DNA of 64,000 nt from Scilla litardierei. Its lineage: Eukaryota; Streptophyta; Magnoliopsida; Asparagales; Asparagaceae. The position numbers and the translations under genes are program-made. Below are positions 1 through 12,291 of the stretch, piece by piece; position 1 is the first letter of the stretch, and every line of letters starts with the position of its first letter. The stretch is from NCBI GenBank assembly GCA_030789695.1, contig CM061134.1:58225334-58289333 (forward strand), in the 5' to 3' direction. The notes under the pieces were generated by a model. The model was not told the origin of the DNA. It saw nothing but the letters and a program-made list of their open reading frames with translations, and did no database searches.

Positions 1-2151
1 GGGGGATGTATGTCCTCAGTTCATTTGTATTGGATGCAAATGGATTTATAAGTCGCAAAGAGTTTGTGATATAAGTTTAGAATATTAAAGATATGGAAAT
101 TTTGCATATGATGCAAAAGGAGAATTAAATGTGTCGTAAAACATTTACATACATATTTAAATGCATTGAAATGGTTACCTGGATGACGGGATCATCCTGG
201 TCTAAACACAGGTTCAAACCGCTCAAAAACAGACACCAAACATGCAAAATAGAGCCAAAACAACGTCAGAAGGCCCATATAAGGCATTACGGGTCAGGTA
301 CGCTTCAACATGTGCCCGACCCACGTGTGCACCCATGAGATGGGCATACACGCACATGCGCCCGTCTGTAGCAAACAGGCGCATGCCCGCGCCCGTCTGT
401 AGCAGGCGGGGCCCGCCCGCTTGAAGCGGGCGGGCCCTTGCCTGCTGCACGCCCGCGTGCTGTGCACGCGTTAGCTGTTGCTGGCATGCGCTGATGCTGG
501 GGCCCACGTGGTGGGCCCCACACCTAGGGTTGCGAACCCTGGGCTTGGCTATTTGTGACAGCTCAGGTTTTTTGCAAAAAACTGAGTTTGGGCTATCTTT
601 GGACACTCGTTTGAGGGGTCAAACGAGATCAGAATTGAGTGCCATTCGAACCTATGCGTTCACCGTACAATCCTTTTCGATTTGATAGGTTGTATCACTT
701 ACGAAGCCCAACGGTGAGAGAGGAAAAATTCACCAAAGTTTGGCCTTTATGAAAGACAAACTTTAATTAATTTTTCTCCCAAATTTTTTAGTCCTATATC
801 GAATATAGAGTAAAAGGAAGGGGTCAGCCGCCTACAAAAATAGGGGCATACTCCTAGGGGTGGCAAACGGGTCGGGTCAGGTCGGGTCCGGGTCGGGTCA
901 GGTTTGACCCAACCCGGATAGGGGTCAACCTGAACCCGACCCGAATTAAGTTCGAGTCAGGGTTCGAAAACCCGTACCCGACCCGACTGTAACCCGGGTG
1001 ACCCGTACCCAACGCGCTTTGCCTTGCGGGTCGGGTTAGGGTCGGGTTCGGGTGGTCGGGTTGAAAGTAAGAGTAAAAATGCTAATTAAATTGTAAAGAG
1101 AAATGAGGAAGAGAGGCTTCGAACTCGTGAGGATAGGTGCGCGCTCACAGAACCCAACCACCAGGATATAGTCTTTCTTGTAAACAAATGGTATTTACTT
1201 TAATTATATTGTTCCAAAGCATCATATTCTTAAATTTCGAAGCAAAACTTTGAAAAAAACAGAATCCATTGGGATTCGAAACCGAGACCAGCCCACGAAC
1301 AAGCGAAAGCGGTAACCATGTTGCTACATTGTGCTTTGAAATGAAGTGTGTATAATATTTATTATATATTAATACTTTTTAACCGGGTGGAAAACGGGTC
1401 AATCGGGTTGACAAGGCAAACCCGTACCCGACCCGGATTTTTATCCGGGTCGGTCGGGTCAACCCGGATCCGACCCGACCTATATTGGCCCCTACCCATA
1501 CCCGACCCAAGAGGCCGGGTCCGGGTCGGGTCTATTTTGCCAACCCTACCTACTCCACTCATTGAAACTCGTCCCAAGCTCCAGATCTGAGTAGCTCCAT
1601 TAAACGTGAGCATGCTCGGACCTGAGCTTAAAATAAATATTCTCTTTTCCCTAAATTTCTTCCTTGCCCTGTTCAGGCTCTAGCAAAGCTACAAAGGAGC
1701 TTGGAACGGATCTGAAGTCTTGACGAAGGATCCACTCAAGGTGAAATTTCTTTGACACGTGGTTGGCTCGGTGACAATGGTGTTGCTCGCCTGGGGACAC
1801 GGTGCAGTTCGGGAAGCGGTTTGGCTCAGGGCGCGATTCAGCTTGGGAGATGCGTCGAGGGGCCAAAGAAGTGTTGCTGAAAACGACGCTTCGTATTCTG
1901 CGGAAACGAAGTGAAAGGTATGTAGTTTAAATTAAGCATGCGTTTATAAATTGCATATGTTAGATAGATCTATCATTAGGGATTGGTTGGACTCAACCCC
2001 AGGATAATAGAGATCTTGGCTCGGGTTTGTTCCCTTTAGGGCTTAACTTGAAATTTTTTAAGTCTGATTTTTCGCTGCTTATTTGATAACTACGTCCGAC
2101 CGACTTAGGCCGGACGTCGTATTTATGGCCCTAAGGACCCAGAAAACCCTT
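1..2151 (+). repeat. Left LTR of element A
   Basis: It aligns with 5179-6597 through the LTR head, a shared stretch around 590-850 and the shared tail 1557-2151. The extra length is the MITE at 855-1548. A GC-rich block of short inverted repeats lies at 385-520. The TATA-like site seen in the right copy is degenerate here (around 828-840). The end near 2151 is where similarity to the right LTR stops; no clear TG...CA terminus or PBS can be placed. Confidence 0.75.
855..1548. mobile_element. Non-autonomous hAT-type element (MITE)
   Basis: The 694 bp insert starts TAGGGGTGGCAAA and ends with the inverse of TAGGGTTGGCAAA. It is flanked by the 8 bp repeats catactcc (847-854) and cctactcc (1549-1556), as expected for hAT elements. 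The sister LTR has the empty site around 5984-5996, which fixes both ends. Near both ends it is full of GGGTCGGGT/ACCCGACCC words that could fold back on themselves. It holds no transposase; the ORFs crossing it on both strands are products of this repetition. Confidence 0.85.
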
Positions 2152-2299
2152 CAGCATAAGCAGTGCAAGACTATGTATCCCAACTGGATCTTGAGACGAG
2201 CAAGTTGTTGAGCACACTCAAGGTTGCAACGCTCAAGCATTTGGATACTTGAGATGTTTGCACGGCTATTATTTGTGTTGAGATGCGAAATATCTAAAT

Positions 2300-4040
2300 G
2301 AGATTTAGAAAAGGAAGAATGCATTAAGGAAAGTCATTTGAGAAAGAAAGTTTTATCTATCATTAATAAAGGCAAAAGTAGGAGGAACTGAAAATGTGAC
2401 ATATTTGATGTCACGGCTTCAGGATAACAGTTATACAAAAGGGAATAGATTGTCATACGTGTTGGAAAAAGGTGCAATTGTTGTTTCTTGAACCATAGAG
2501 GACATCTAATATTGTTTGTCAAATGTCATCACCTTACTTCTGAAGCAATGAGAAATTTGTATAACGATAATGTATTAAATGTTAATACATGAATATGCAA
2601 GATAGTAGGAAAACTTATTTGGCAAAATAGACTAGGCCGTACCAAAGAGACTAAGCTTTACAAGTCGCATAAAGAGGGGTCTGACCTCTCGTATTATAAA
2701 ATCAATAGACACTTGTGAATCTTGTCTCAAAGGTATGATAGCCGAAATTCCATCTGTAAGACAGTGTGAGAATGAGTTGGTGAACTCGTAGTTTCGTACA
2801 TACGGATGTACCCGGACCCAAGTCTAAGTTAGCTAGGATAAGTTGTTTTTATTTTATTACGACACGTGTTCTTGCTGAAACACAAGTCTGATAAAATAGA
2901 TAACACTATGAAAGAAGTATGTGAAATGCTTCGATCAGATAGAAGATTCGAATACTTAGCTATATAATTCTTGCCTAATTAAAAGAAAATTTGATTTTCT
3001 CTCAGGTAAAGTCTCTTAACATATCGGTGTATTAGAGAGCATGAATCGCACTTTGTTAGACATGGTACGATGCATGGCAAGTGACTCTTAGTTACGATCC
3101 TCACTATGGGTTAAGTCCTAGTTAGTAATGCCTAGGTTCTTGATAAGGTTCTATGAGGACCTTATCAATATGATATTCATTAAATCAATCGTTAGGAAGT
3201 TACTGGATTACTCGAGTCTTGTGAGACGAATAAGTCGAGTGAAATATCATAGTTGATGATGACTTAGTCACTTCTAGGATGCCATTCGGAATAGGGAATC
3301 TGATTAATAACTTGATGCAATCCAAAAAGGTCCGTGCACGTAAATAAAGTATGGACTTTAGTTTACGTACCCAAAGGAAGTGTTTATTATTGGCTGTAAG
3401 TAAATCTTCAAGACAGAAAATTAGTACAGAAAGAAAATAGTGAAGTACAACTTATGTTGGTTGAGAACGGTTATCATCCTTACTCCTATAAACGGATTAT
3501 GATGAAACTGTCTCATCAGCAGATGTGTACAGATATACTCGGACCGAACTCGATGTAAATGCTTATGATGACCATGAAAACTGGAGCATTCATGTATAGT
3601 CTGTTTTCTAAATATGATTTAGAATAATGAACTTATATGAATCGACCAGAGAGTTTTCAAGGTCAATAGGAGAGAATAAAAAGAAACATGTGATGCATCA
3701 AGGAGCTTTAGAACATGTGTTATAACAAAGTGGTCAAAGAGTTTGACACTTTATCAGAAATGATTATAAACCGTCTAAATGGCCAGTAACTTATTTGGAG
3801 TATTCTCGTAAGGTACGATGAGCTGGATGAGATCCAGGCAAGACATTAATTATGGATTCCAAGAGACCAAGGAAATTATTTGGATGAGATTCAAATATGT
3901 GGTCTAACATGAACATATAAACACCTTAAGTCTATACAGTAGGCGGTTTAGCAGATTCACTCACGAAGGCTATGTCACATAAAGTCTATATAGATTTATG
4001 TGTAAATGCGGTATGAGATACCGAGATAAATGGGCCTGAG
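2300..4040 (+). pseudogene. Decayed copia pol of element A
   Basis: No frame stays open, but the DNA aligns piecewise with the better preserved pol of element C. The pre-integrase segment is near 2630-2760, an integrase core segment near 2870-3110, RT pieces near 3290-3560, and the RNase H tail near 3950-4040 ending in a MRYRDKW-like motif before the stop. Gag and the start of pol are not recognisable in 2152-2600. Stops and frameshifts make it non-functional. Assignment rests on colinearity with C rather than on a continuous translation. Confidence 0.7.
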
Positions 4041-4053
4041 TGCAAGTGAAAGA
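4041..4053 (+). promoter_or_regulatory. Polypurine tract, first copy (element A)
   Basis: The tgcaagtgaaaga tract follows the pol stop and directly precedes a TGTTGG LTR-like head at 4054. The equivalent site in element C (50070-50082) precedes its 3' LTR. Confidence 0.6.
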
Positions 4054-5178
4054 TGTTGGGAGATAGGAATGCCCTCGAAATCGAGGCAATGTATCTCTAT
4101 GTAAAGGGTACAAACATCTTGTTCAAAATTACATTGAGCTGTATGGTAAGAATTTATCTAAGTTAATAAAAATATAGTCGACATCAGAACTTAGATAAAG
4201 TCCTAAGACTTAATGCGAGGTTAAACAAGTATCGAAATGAGGATCTCGATCATAAAGAATTGTTTAACCATTAGTAGCATAAGTCTGAAATCGTTTGTGG
4301 TCATAGATGTTTCGAGAAAAGGATATCGAAACATCAGATAGATCATTGTGGCTTTGTCTTCACCATGGAGTGGTGACGATGATATCATGGTTGTTTGACT
4401 TCGCGATGTCGAAGATGAGACACATGTCCTCATTGGAGAATGATTTCACTGAACGACCCAATGAGAGTTATCATATGGTTATATTGACCAATCTGTCACT
4501 GATAAATCTTAGTGATGATAGGCAAGTTGGTCTTTTGACTTAAGGTCATTGTACGAACCTGTGCGTGAACGGTGTCACTTAGATCACTGATCTAGCCTCG
4601 GGAAAGACCGTTGAAAGGTTTTTGGTTGGGTGACATTTGAAGCGTGCGAGGAGAGTAATGACCAAGATAGGATTTGTCTCTCCTGGTAAAGGGGAGTTAA
4701 TGTCGCAGTGTTAGTTCGATCTTTAGTGAAAACTCTGGCCAGAGTATGTTGGAAGAAGTCGAACATTATTTGACTAAAGATCAATGTAGACTAACCAAGT
4801 TCAAGCTAGTAGCGTTGACAGTTGACCATACCCTAAGCTTGACTAAGCAACATAGTTTTGACAAAAAGACTATAACTGTGGTATTCATCACGGATACAGT
4901 TAGGGTGGTCCCGATAACACTCATGTCAATGAGTTAACCACATAAGTATGATACTGAAACAGGGACGGCACCTGCTGCTCGTGGTTTGTGCCGTCTGGGG
5001 TTTCGAGCCCCACCTATAGTAGGGTCAGACTGTAGGTTCTCACACAGAGTGAGACCTTCGTCAAGTAATAGGTAGAAATTAGGAAGAATATGCATTTGAT
5101 GCAAGGGAAAGAAAACTGCAAAGATTTTGCGGTTAACTTGTAGACTCGGGATAAATGATTCCGAGTGCAAGTGGGAGA
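4054..5178 (+). repeat. LTR-like segment between pol and right LTR of A
   Basis: This 1.1 kb stretch is colinear with the first kilobase of element C's 3' LTR (50083 onward). The shared parts include the segments around 4370-4440, 4510-4600 and 4940-5040. By that comparison it is LTR sequence. It ends with a second polypurine tract and a second LTR-like head at 5179, so it is either the front of a longer LTR or the remains of a recombination between two copies. Confidence 0.6.
5165..5178 (+). promoter_or_regulatory. Polypurine tract, second copy (element A)
   Basis: The gtgcaagtgggaga tract directly precedes TGTTGAGGG at 5179. The bases before it resemble the end of the pol region near 4010-4053, so the whole pol-end/PPT/LTR-head junction looks duplicated. 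Confidence 0.65.
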
Positions 5179-6597
5179 TGTTGAGGGATGTATGCCCTCA
5201 GTTCATTTGTATTGGATGCAAATGGATTTTATAAGTCGCAAAGAGTTTGCTATATAAATTCAGAACATTAAGGATGTGGGGAATTTTGCATATGATACAA
5301 AAGAGAATTAAATATGTCGTAAAATATTTACGAGCACATTTAATATAATGAATACAATGAAATGGTTACGTGGATGCCGGGATCGTCTCGGTTTAAATCC
5401 AGGTTCGAACGACGTCCAAATCGGACTCCAAACATAAAAGATAGAGCCAAAGCAGCTTCACAGGCCCAAAGCTCTAAGAGCTTTAGATAAAAGGGGCTCA
5501 GCCCTATTTACGGCTAGCCCGGCCCATTGGGCTGGGCAAAATTTGCCAACACTGGCTCTTGTAAGGGAGCCAGCTGTGCCCTTTTGGGCGTGTGCCCAGC
5601 ACGCGCCTAGGTGGGCACCTAGGCACGGGCTGGGCATGCGCTTAGCTGGGGTTGACGGGCACCACAGGCTGGGTTCAGAACCATAGTCTATTGTGCGGCT
5701 GCGTTTTTGCGGAAAACAAGTTTTTGGGCTATCATTGGATGCTCGTTTGAGGGGTCAAACGGACTCGGAATGGAGTACCGTTTCTTATTACGCATTCACA
5801 GTTCAACCCTCTTTGATTTGATAGGTAGTATCACTTGTGAAGCTCAATGGTAAGGGAGGAAAAATTCGCTAAAGTTTGGTCTTTGTGAAAGGCAAACTTT
5901 TGTTAATTTTTCCTCCAAAATTTTAGTCATACATCGGATATGGAGTGAAGGGGAGGGGTCAGCCGTCTATATAAATAGGGCCCTACTCCCCTCCTTGAAA
6001 CTCGTCCCAAGCTCTAGATCTGAGTAGCTCCATTAAACATGAGCATGCCCGGATCTGAGCTTAAAAATATTCTCTTTCTCCCTAAATTTCTTCGTTGCTC
6101 CTATTCGGGCTCTAGCAAAGTACGGAAGAGCTCGGATCGGATTCGAAGTCTTGACGAAGGATCCACTCAAGGTGAAATCTTCTTTGGCTCATGGTTGGCT
6201 CGGCGACAAGGGTGTTGCTCGCCTCGGGATGCGGTGCGGTTCGGGAAGCGGTTTGGCTCGGGACAAGGTGCGGCTCGGGACGCGGTTCGGCTTGGGAGAA
6301 GCAGCACGGGGCCAAAGAAATGATGCTAAAAATGACGCTTCGTATTCTGCAGAAACGAAGTGAAAGGTATGTAGTTTTATATTCATGCATTTATAAATTG
6401 CAAATGTTAGATAGATCTATCCTTAGGGGTTGGTCGGACCCAACGCCGGGATAGTAGAGATCTTGGCTAGGGTTAATATCTGTAGGGCTTAGACTTAAAA
6501 CTGTTTAAGTGTTATTTTCCGCTGCTGATTTGTTTTCATCATCCTTCCGACTTAGGCCGGACGTCGAATTTATAGCCATAAGGACCTGTAAAACCCT
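5179..6597 (+). repeat. Right LTR of element A
   Basis: Direct repeat of 1-2151 without the MITE. It contains a GC-rich inverted-repeat block at about 5500-5660 (for example CCTAGGTGGGCACCTAGG) and a TATA box, followed by a leader. Similarity to the left LTR ends within the aaaaccct at about 6590-6597. Confidence 0.75.
5967..5977 (+). promoter_or_regulatory. TATA box of element A LTR
   Basis: The ctatataaata motif lies about 0.3 kb downstream of the GC-rich palindrome block. The same motif (ctatataaatagg) occurs in C's LTR at 51718. Confidence 0.6.
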
Positions 6598-8289
6598 ATA
6601 GAAAGAGGGGAGGCTACATCACAGTGTGCCCAATAGGAATACCCAACTCTAAATGGTATATTATTTTTACAACAGAGGCTACAAGGGTACAAAAAATGAC
6701 ATAAAGGCAATACGACTAACAACATGTATAAGAGAGTATAAGTGAGCATAAATAAGCAGGTGAGTATAACGATGAGCATGTGAGCATAAATGGCACCAAG
6801 ATCATAATTGAGCATAAATATAAGTAACGATACACTCGGTACAACTAAAACATCATTCACTTTAGTTAACTTGATTATGTTAAGTGGTGGACATGAATAT
6901 AGAAATCATATTGTCATGGTCAAAGTGCTAAGGAGTTCTTTGGTATGGCTTCCTAGTTTTCCTTTTCCTTCTTTCAAATTTTATTACTCATTCTCATAGG
7001 GTCATACATCTCCTTGTGCACCTCTTTTTTCCATCACACATAAACTTATAAATCTATGCTAACCTCCTACCCTAGCCAACTTAGCCATGACAATAAGACC
7101 TCACTTCTTGCCATCGCATTTCAATTCACATATCAATCTCCACATCGATGTATTCATCTTTCAATAGAATTTATCACATACTCACATGGTTCAAATAAGA
7201 TCTCATCACAACATGTACTCTTGCCTTAAGGAAAATTTCCACAAAGAACATGTCTTTTCACATATAAGAATTAAAGAATGACAATAATATCTAAAACATG
7301 GTATAATACCTAAAACATGGCATATTAGGCATTTACAGTTAGAATCATAGATAGGGCTCAACATGAAGATTGTAGGTAATTTAATGGGGATTTTAGATTG
7401 TCCAAGAATGAATTATTTGGATAATTATGGAGGGAGTTATTGTCTGAACAATGCAGAATCTGCCTAAAAATGATATATAGATAAAGATCAGTTGTTTCAA
7501 TATAAGTGCAGTCAAAATATGAGTTCAGTCTCTAAATAAAAGTTGTAGAGGACTTCATAAGCATTCCAAATGATCTTAAATAATCACATTTGGAGTACTA
7601 GTTAAAAGTTATAGTAAAGCACATGACAGAGTTGAAATCTATTGCAATTAACTTCAATATGCTACTACAACAAAACAAACATGGCAATTAAACACACAAT
7701 GAAACATGATTGTTTAGAATGACATATTGAAAAGGGAATCATAATAATAGTAACATGGCAATATGGACATGGTGCACAAAAAGGGTAACATGGAACTTCA
7801 AGCTAAGTTAGCATGACAACAACAACTTGAATTTCATTTGTACAACAATTAATAATAGCATGCCATTAAGAGTGAGGATTACTACCTTTTAAGTCCATCT
7901 AAAACTCCATCATTCTCCTCCAAATCCAAAGGAGAGAAAAAGAGATGGAGAAGAGAAAAGAAAGAAGAATAAAAGAACGAATGAAGTCATGTCATATTAT
8001 CTCTCTTGTATTTTTCCTTCATTTTCTTAATTTCCTTTTCTCCAAAAATCCAAGAAAAGTTATGTTTCTAATGACTCATCTAAGATGAAGCTTGGTGTAA
8101 TGCTAGGTGTCTTCCTTAGAAAATTAGGATTTAAGGAAAATAACTAATTACCATGACATATAAGAAAAGACCCTTATACCCCTTTACCAACTCAAGAAGT
8201 CTAATGACCATTCTACCCTCACTCTTTCTAGCTATTAACAAGAATACCATTCTATGAAACAACCCCTCAATTTAGATAGATAATTATAA

Positions 8290-8980
8290 TCATGCCACTA
8301 TTCATACATACAACTACATGTACATACAAAAATACACACATTTATAAATACACATACATCTATCTTCATGTACACCTATTATACACCCACAAATCCATAC
8401 GTACACCCACATACATACACTTACACAATATTTATATATGAGATTAATGTAGAGCCAGTGAATGAGATTAATGTAGAGCAGGTGGCACCTGATCCAAAGG
8501 ATCAGTGCAAGACACAAAGGGGTGGGCCCTAGCGAGTACAAGCCCATGTGGGGGCTTGTACTCTCCACCTTTTTTGTGTCTTGACATCTGATCCATTGGA
8601 TCCGGTGGCAGCTTTTCTACATTAAATCCTTTATATATATACATTCATACACAAGTATAAAATACATCCAATACCACCTTACATATAATTATACACTACC
8701 ATACTCATCAATACATACAAGTATACTTAGTATAAAAATAGACATACGACACACACATAATCTACACATAGTTACACACTACACACTATACACATCACAA
8801 TATACATGTCCTTTAAAATATCTCTAAATACAACTACACATCAACCATATATAGTCACACATATTCATGGGTGTGTGTGTGTATATCTTCACACTTAGTC
8901 ACACATACACCAAGTCACATACAACTAGTTACAACTATATAGTCACACAATTACAATTACAGTATTTCACACCTAAGGTA
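8290..8980. repeat. Simple-sequence-rich tract (acaca/cataca)
   Basis: Degenerate dinucleotide and tetranucleotide runs of CA, TA and ACAT make up most of this stretch, interrupted by the MITE at 8440-8629. A (GT)n run lies at about 8870-8883. Confidence 0.6.
8440..8629. mobile_element. Foldback MITE, possibly Mutator-like
   Basis: The left arm (gagattaatgtagag...) is the reverse complement of the right arm for about 80 bases, up to the loop near 8545. The arms share the TTAATGTAGA terminus, GATCC words and a gtacaagccc stretch. The 9 bp tttatatat occurs immediately outside both ends (8431-8439 and 8630-8638), the TSD length of Mutator-like elements. The first 24 bases of the left arm are duplicated. 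The flanks are AT-rich, so the TSD could be chance. There is no coding capacity. Confidence 0.65.
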
Positions 8981-9106
8981 TTACATTACATCATAGCCAC
9001 TTCCTAACACTCATTTTCATGCATCATATAATTGATTTGGACATTGAAACTTTAGTTGTCCCACCTCAAGTTTCTTTCAATAAAGCCGCCTTGCTTAAGA
9101 TGCATA

Positions 9107-10952
9107 TATTGGAGCATGATCTAAGCATAGATGGGGATAAATAGGCTTATAAAAACTTTTCGTGAATATAGAAATAATGGCCTACTCAATCGAACAATCA
9201 CAGAGCAAATAACGTGCAAAAATAATAAAGAACCAGCAAACACAGAGTGCACACAATATTTACCCTGGTTCGGTCGCCCCCCGACCTACTCTAGCCCTAA
9301 AGTAATCACTAGAATAATACTGTCAAGATACAAACTATAAAGAACTTCGTGCCCCAACACTCAGCTCACCAAGTCATGTATCTCACTCCCCAAAGTATCG
9401 AATAATACTACTCTAACGAAAACTTTCACTTGACTAGCTCCAACCAGTCAAGAGCCCAAAATCCCCCAAAAACGAAATGTGTAAAATAATACAAAGATCT
9501 ATCAATTCAATCACAAATAGCAATAAGATGAAGAGTTTAGAATGCTCAGTTTGTGATGATTGAATAGTCCTTGTCGATAAGCTCGTCGTCAGCTTTGCGT
9601 TGGCGTAAACGGTGTGTCAATTTGATATCTGGATCAAAAGATACAGCCCTCCAAAGTTCGCTGCACAAATCTGGAATCTGGTCTTTGTTTGAACCAATTC
9701 TCTGTTCTGCAGAATCGACATCAGTCTGTGCGTAAAGTAATCAGATACCCCATCTTCCAGAAAATGCAGTAAATCACCCCGAGCTCAGAAAAATCCAAAT
9801 AAATGCTCATTGGAATCATGAGCTCGTCATCTTCAACTAAAAAAATAAGAAAAGGCAGATTTGTTGAGGATATTTGGCCGTGTGTTGTAGATCTTGAAGG
9901 TTAACGCTTGGAACTTTATCTCTTGGACTTTGCTTCTTCAAAGATGGCGGCTTTGGTTGCTTGCTCCTCTAGGTTGAAGATGTCTTGTGATTGGAGATGT
10001 AGATTGATGATGGATGGATTCTTATGATTACGGGAAGGCTTGAAGATGACAGAGAACCGTGGCCTAGGATATGATTAAGACCATGAAGCTATTCAGAATA
10101 CAACTCACGCTAAAATAAAAAGCACTGATTTAATATAGAGATTAAGATCAGAACAATATCACCATAGCATATAGCATTGAGTTGTCATTGTCCCAACGCA
10201 AATGGTTCGTCGATCCGAGCTGTGTGGAGAGAGTTATGCACTTTTCAGCGTCGTCCGTCGAGCTCCTTCATCTTCCTGCGAATTTGATGATCTCTTTGAA
10301 GCTTGGAGGAGAGGAATTCGGCCAAGATGAAGAAATTAAAGCCGAGGGCCGGCCTTCTTTGCTTGTTCTCTCTCCTTGTGGGGGGTTTCCTTTGTAGAAA
10401 TAGGTGTCATATATAAAGGGTATGAATCCAAGAGTTGTAGCCTAATCCAAACTCCTTTGAACCACAATTCAAATTGATTTGATTGATTTGAAATTGATTT
10501 GTTCTCATCCTATATCCTTGGTGCAATGAACTTGGTCAATCTCCTATGACAAGTAAAACTCTTTTGTATCCAAATTAAATCTAATTTGAATCCAAATTTA
10601 AACCAAATTTGACCAAGTTAATTTCTTTTAAGCCAAATTGATTTGAACTTGATTTTGATTTGATTCTCTAATTTAAATTTAGCTTCTTATCCATCCATGC
10701 CATGTTGACCAAGTCAAATTCTCTTAATCACAAGATTGCCATCTCTCCATCTCTTGCACATAATTTCAACATTGCAATTGTGCATAATTTGCAAGATTGC
10801 CATTGATCAATATTCACAAATTTACCACTATGTTCTCCATGTATATTTACACCTGAAAACACTTGGCAAGCACATCAAAAATATTCATGAAAGTTTGTTA
10901 TCATCAAACAAGAAATCAAAGATCGTTGTATCCAACTACGTTGTATCCAACA
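9107..10952 (-). repeat. LTR of element B (3' LTR in element sense)
   Basis: Direct repeat of 13571-15371. It ends ...tgtatccaaca, so on the minus strand it begins TGTTGGATAC. The end nearest 10952 carries two copies of a gttgtatccaac word. A minus-strand TATA-like stretch (ctttatatatgac) lies at 10408-10420. Confidence 0.8.
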
Positions 10953-10972
10953 ATCTCTGCCTTTTGATGATG
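10953..10972 (-). promoter_or_regulatory. Terminal polypurine tract of element B
   Basis: On the minus strand catcaaaaggcagagat runs directly into the LTR start TGTTGG. This is the expected plus-strand priming site. Confidence 0.5.
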
Positions 10973-11180
10973 GCAAACCACAATAAGATTTGATCAATAA
11001 GATCTATATGATGTCATCATGATATATGTTTGTGAAGTGTAGTGATACATATCAACATGATATAAATCATATACAAGTTGCTCATGATATAAATCATAGG
11101 CAAGTTGCTCCTGCTATTGACATGCTCCCACTACTAAATTTCCCCTACTGTGCTAATACCATGATCAAATCTATACATTA

Positions 11181-11205
11181 TTCCCCCCCTTTTATTATCA
11201 TCAAA
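11181..11205 (-). promoter_or_regulatory. Internal polypurine-like motif of element B
   Basis: Minus strand reads ttttgatgataataaaagg followed by five more G. It resembles the polypurine motifs repeated in the 3' region of Sireviruses. Confidence 0.5.
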
Positions 11206-12291
11206 ATAGCACTACAGAGTTTCATGTCATATGCAATATAAACACAAAGTATTATTAGTCAAGACATATGATCTCATTAAGACAATTAAAACAACCACTT
11301 GATATTCAATTAATCTCATAATAATGATTAATACACCTTCGTGCTCTGTGATGATTAAGAGTTAAAACATATAGGGAGTTGATTCATAAAAATCAACCAA
11401 TACAAATCAACTTTTCCAAGTAACATCAATTCTATTAGGATTGATTTTTCCCACCTCATTAATAATGAGTTCAAGTTACCACACCCAAAACATAGCCTAT
11501 AAGGACTCCTAGATGTGGGGTGGCATTGCTTGATGGGTATAGCACCAATGCTAACGTTCAGTCTCAAAGCATTTATTGGATACCCGTAGGTTGTGTCGTT
11601 GCAATGGACCGTATCCATTTTTCATACAGAGCTCTTTTCTTCTCTTTTTTCATTATTTGTAATTTTTCCAATTTTTTCTTTTCTTTTCATGAGCTCTAAT
11701 TTTTATCCAAGGCAAGATACTTCATATCCCGTAGAAGAATATGTTTTTCAATATTTTTTTAATTCATCCACCGACAAACACTTTTCCAAATTTCATGAAA
11801 ACGATTCCATAAGTGCAATAACAATTAATCTCGTGAAAGTGTAGGGTGAAGGTGTCAAGTTATTCAATTTATTGAACATGTCATGATCATTTAGAGAGTC
11901 TAATATGCAATTATAGTCATGACAATAATACAAGATTTCTACATTGATATGAATTCCATTCAAAAGTGCAATTTTGATAATCGAAAGAGAGATATACAAT
12001 AAGCCCAATCTTTATACATTTTGCACTTATCTCAATTGATTTTGCAATTTTGCAAATTTTTATGGTTTTCAAAAATTTTATCACACAAAAAAATATGAAA
12101 ACCACACCAAAAAATAAACACTCCAAAAATAAATCACACACAAACTAAAAAAAATAAAAAGCACACCAAAAAATCCTAAGAAGGTATTCATTACGCTCAA
12201 ACAAGAAATCATACCTTCGTGTTGTCGTTTGGCTAAGGAACTTCAATATAATGCGACATGCAATCTATATTTCCTTGTCCCTCCATCTTAC

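Larger units (their letters stand above)
1..6597 (+). mobile_element. Element A: old Ty1/copia LTR retrotransposon
   Basis: Two diverged direct copies of one LTR flank a decayed copia pol. The left copy starts about 4 bases inside the LTR, so the true end lies just outside the window. Similarity between the copies runs to about 2151 and 6597, where the sequences part. The internal region holds copia pre-integrase, integrase, RT and RNase H remnants in the usual order, so the element points along the plus strand. The LTRs differ at well over a tenth of positions by eye, which makes this the oldest element here. No TSD can be tested because the left flank is missing. It is related to element C at 47.5-52.0 kb. 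Confidence 0.8.
6598..9106. other. AT-rich intergenic DNA, no gene seen
   Basis: No ORF here resembles a known protein. The tract 6720-6830 repeats the word gagcataaat several times. The part 8290-8980 is dominated by imperfect tacaca/catacata runs and a short GT run near 8870. Apart from the hairpin MITE at 8440-8629 I see nothing I can name. Confidence 0.5.
10953..12291 (-). other. Non-coding 3' part of element B
   Basis: AT-rich with no supported ORF. It holds an imperfect tandem pair of about 28 bases at 11055-11110 (catgatataaatcata...caagttgct). It also holds a second polypurine-like motif at 11181-11205, reading on the minus strand as gatgataataaaaggggggg. Repeated polypurine tracts upstream of the 3' LTR are a known Sirevirus trait. 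Confidence 0.5.

Noticed and set aside
223..685. Overlapping ORFs of 60-127 residues on both strands
   Set aside because: They fall on the GC-rich inverted-repeat block of A's LTR, and the sister LTR does not keep them open.
1348..1613. ORFs of about 80 residues on both strands
   Set aside because: They translate the GGGTCGGGT repeats inside the hAT-type MITE and cross its end.
6570..6999. A membrane protein gene (hydrophobic 96-residue minus-strand ORF)
   Set aside because: The ORF starts in A's LTR tail and runs into AT-rich DNA. Its hydrophobicity follows from base composition, and no homology is recognised.
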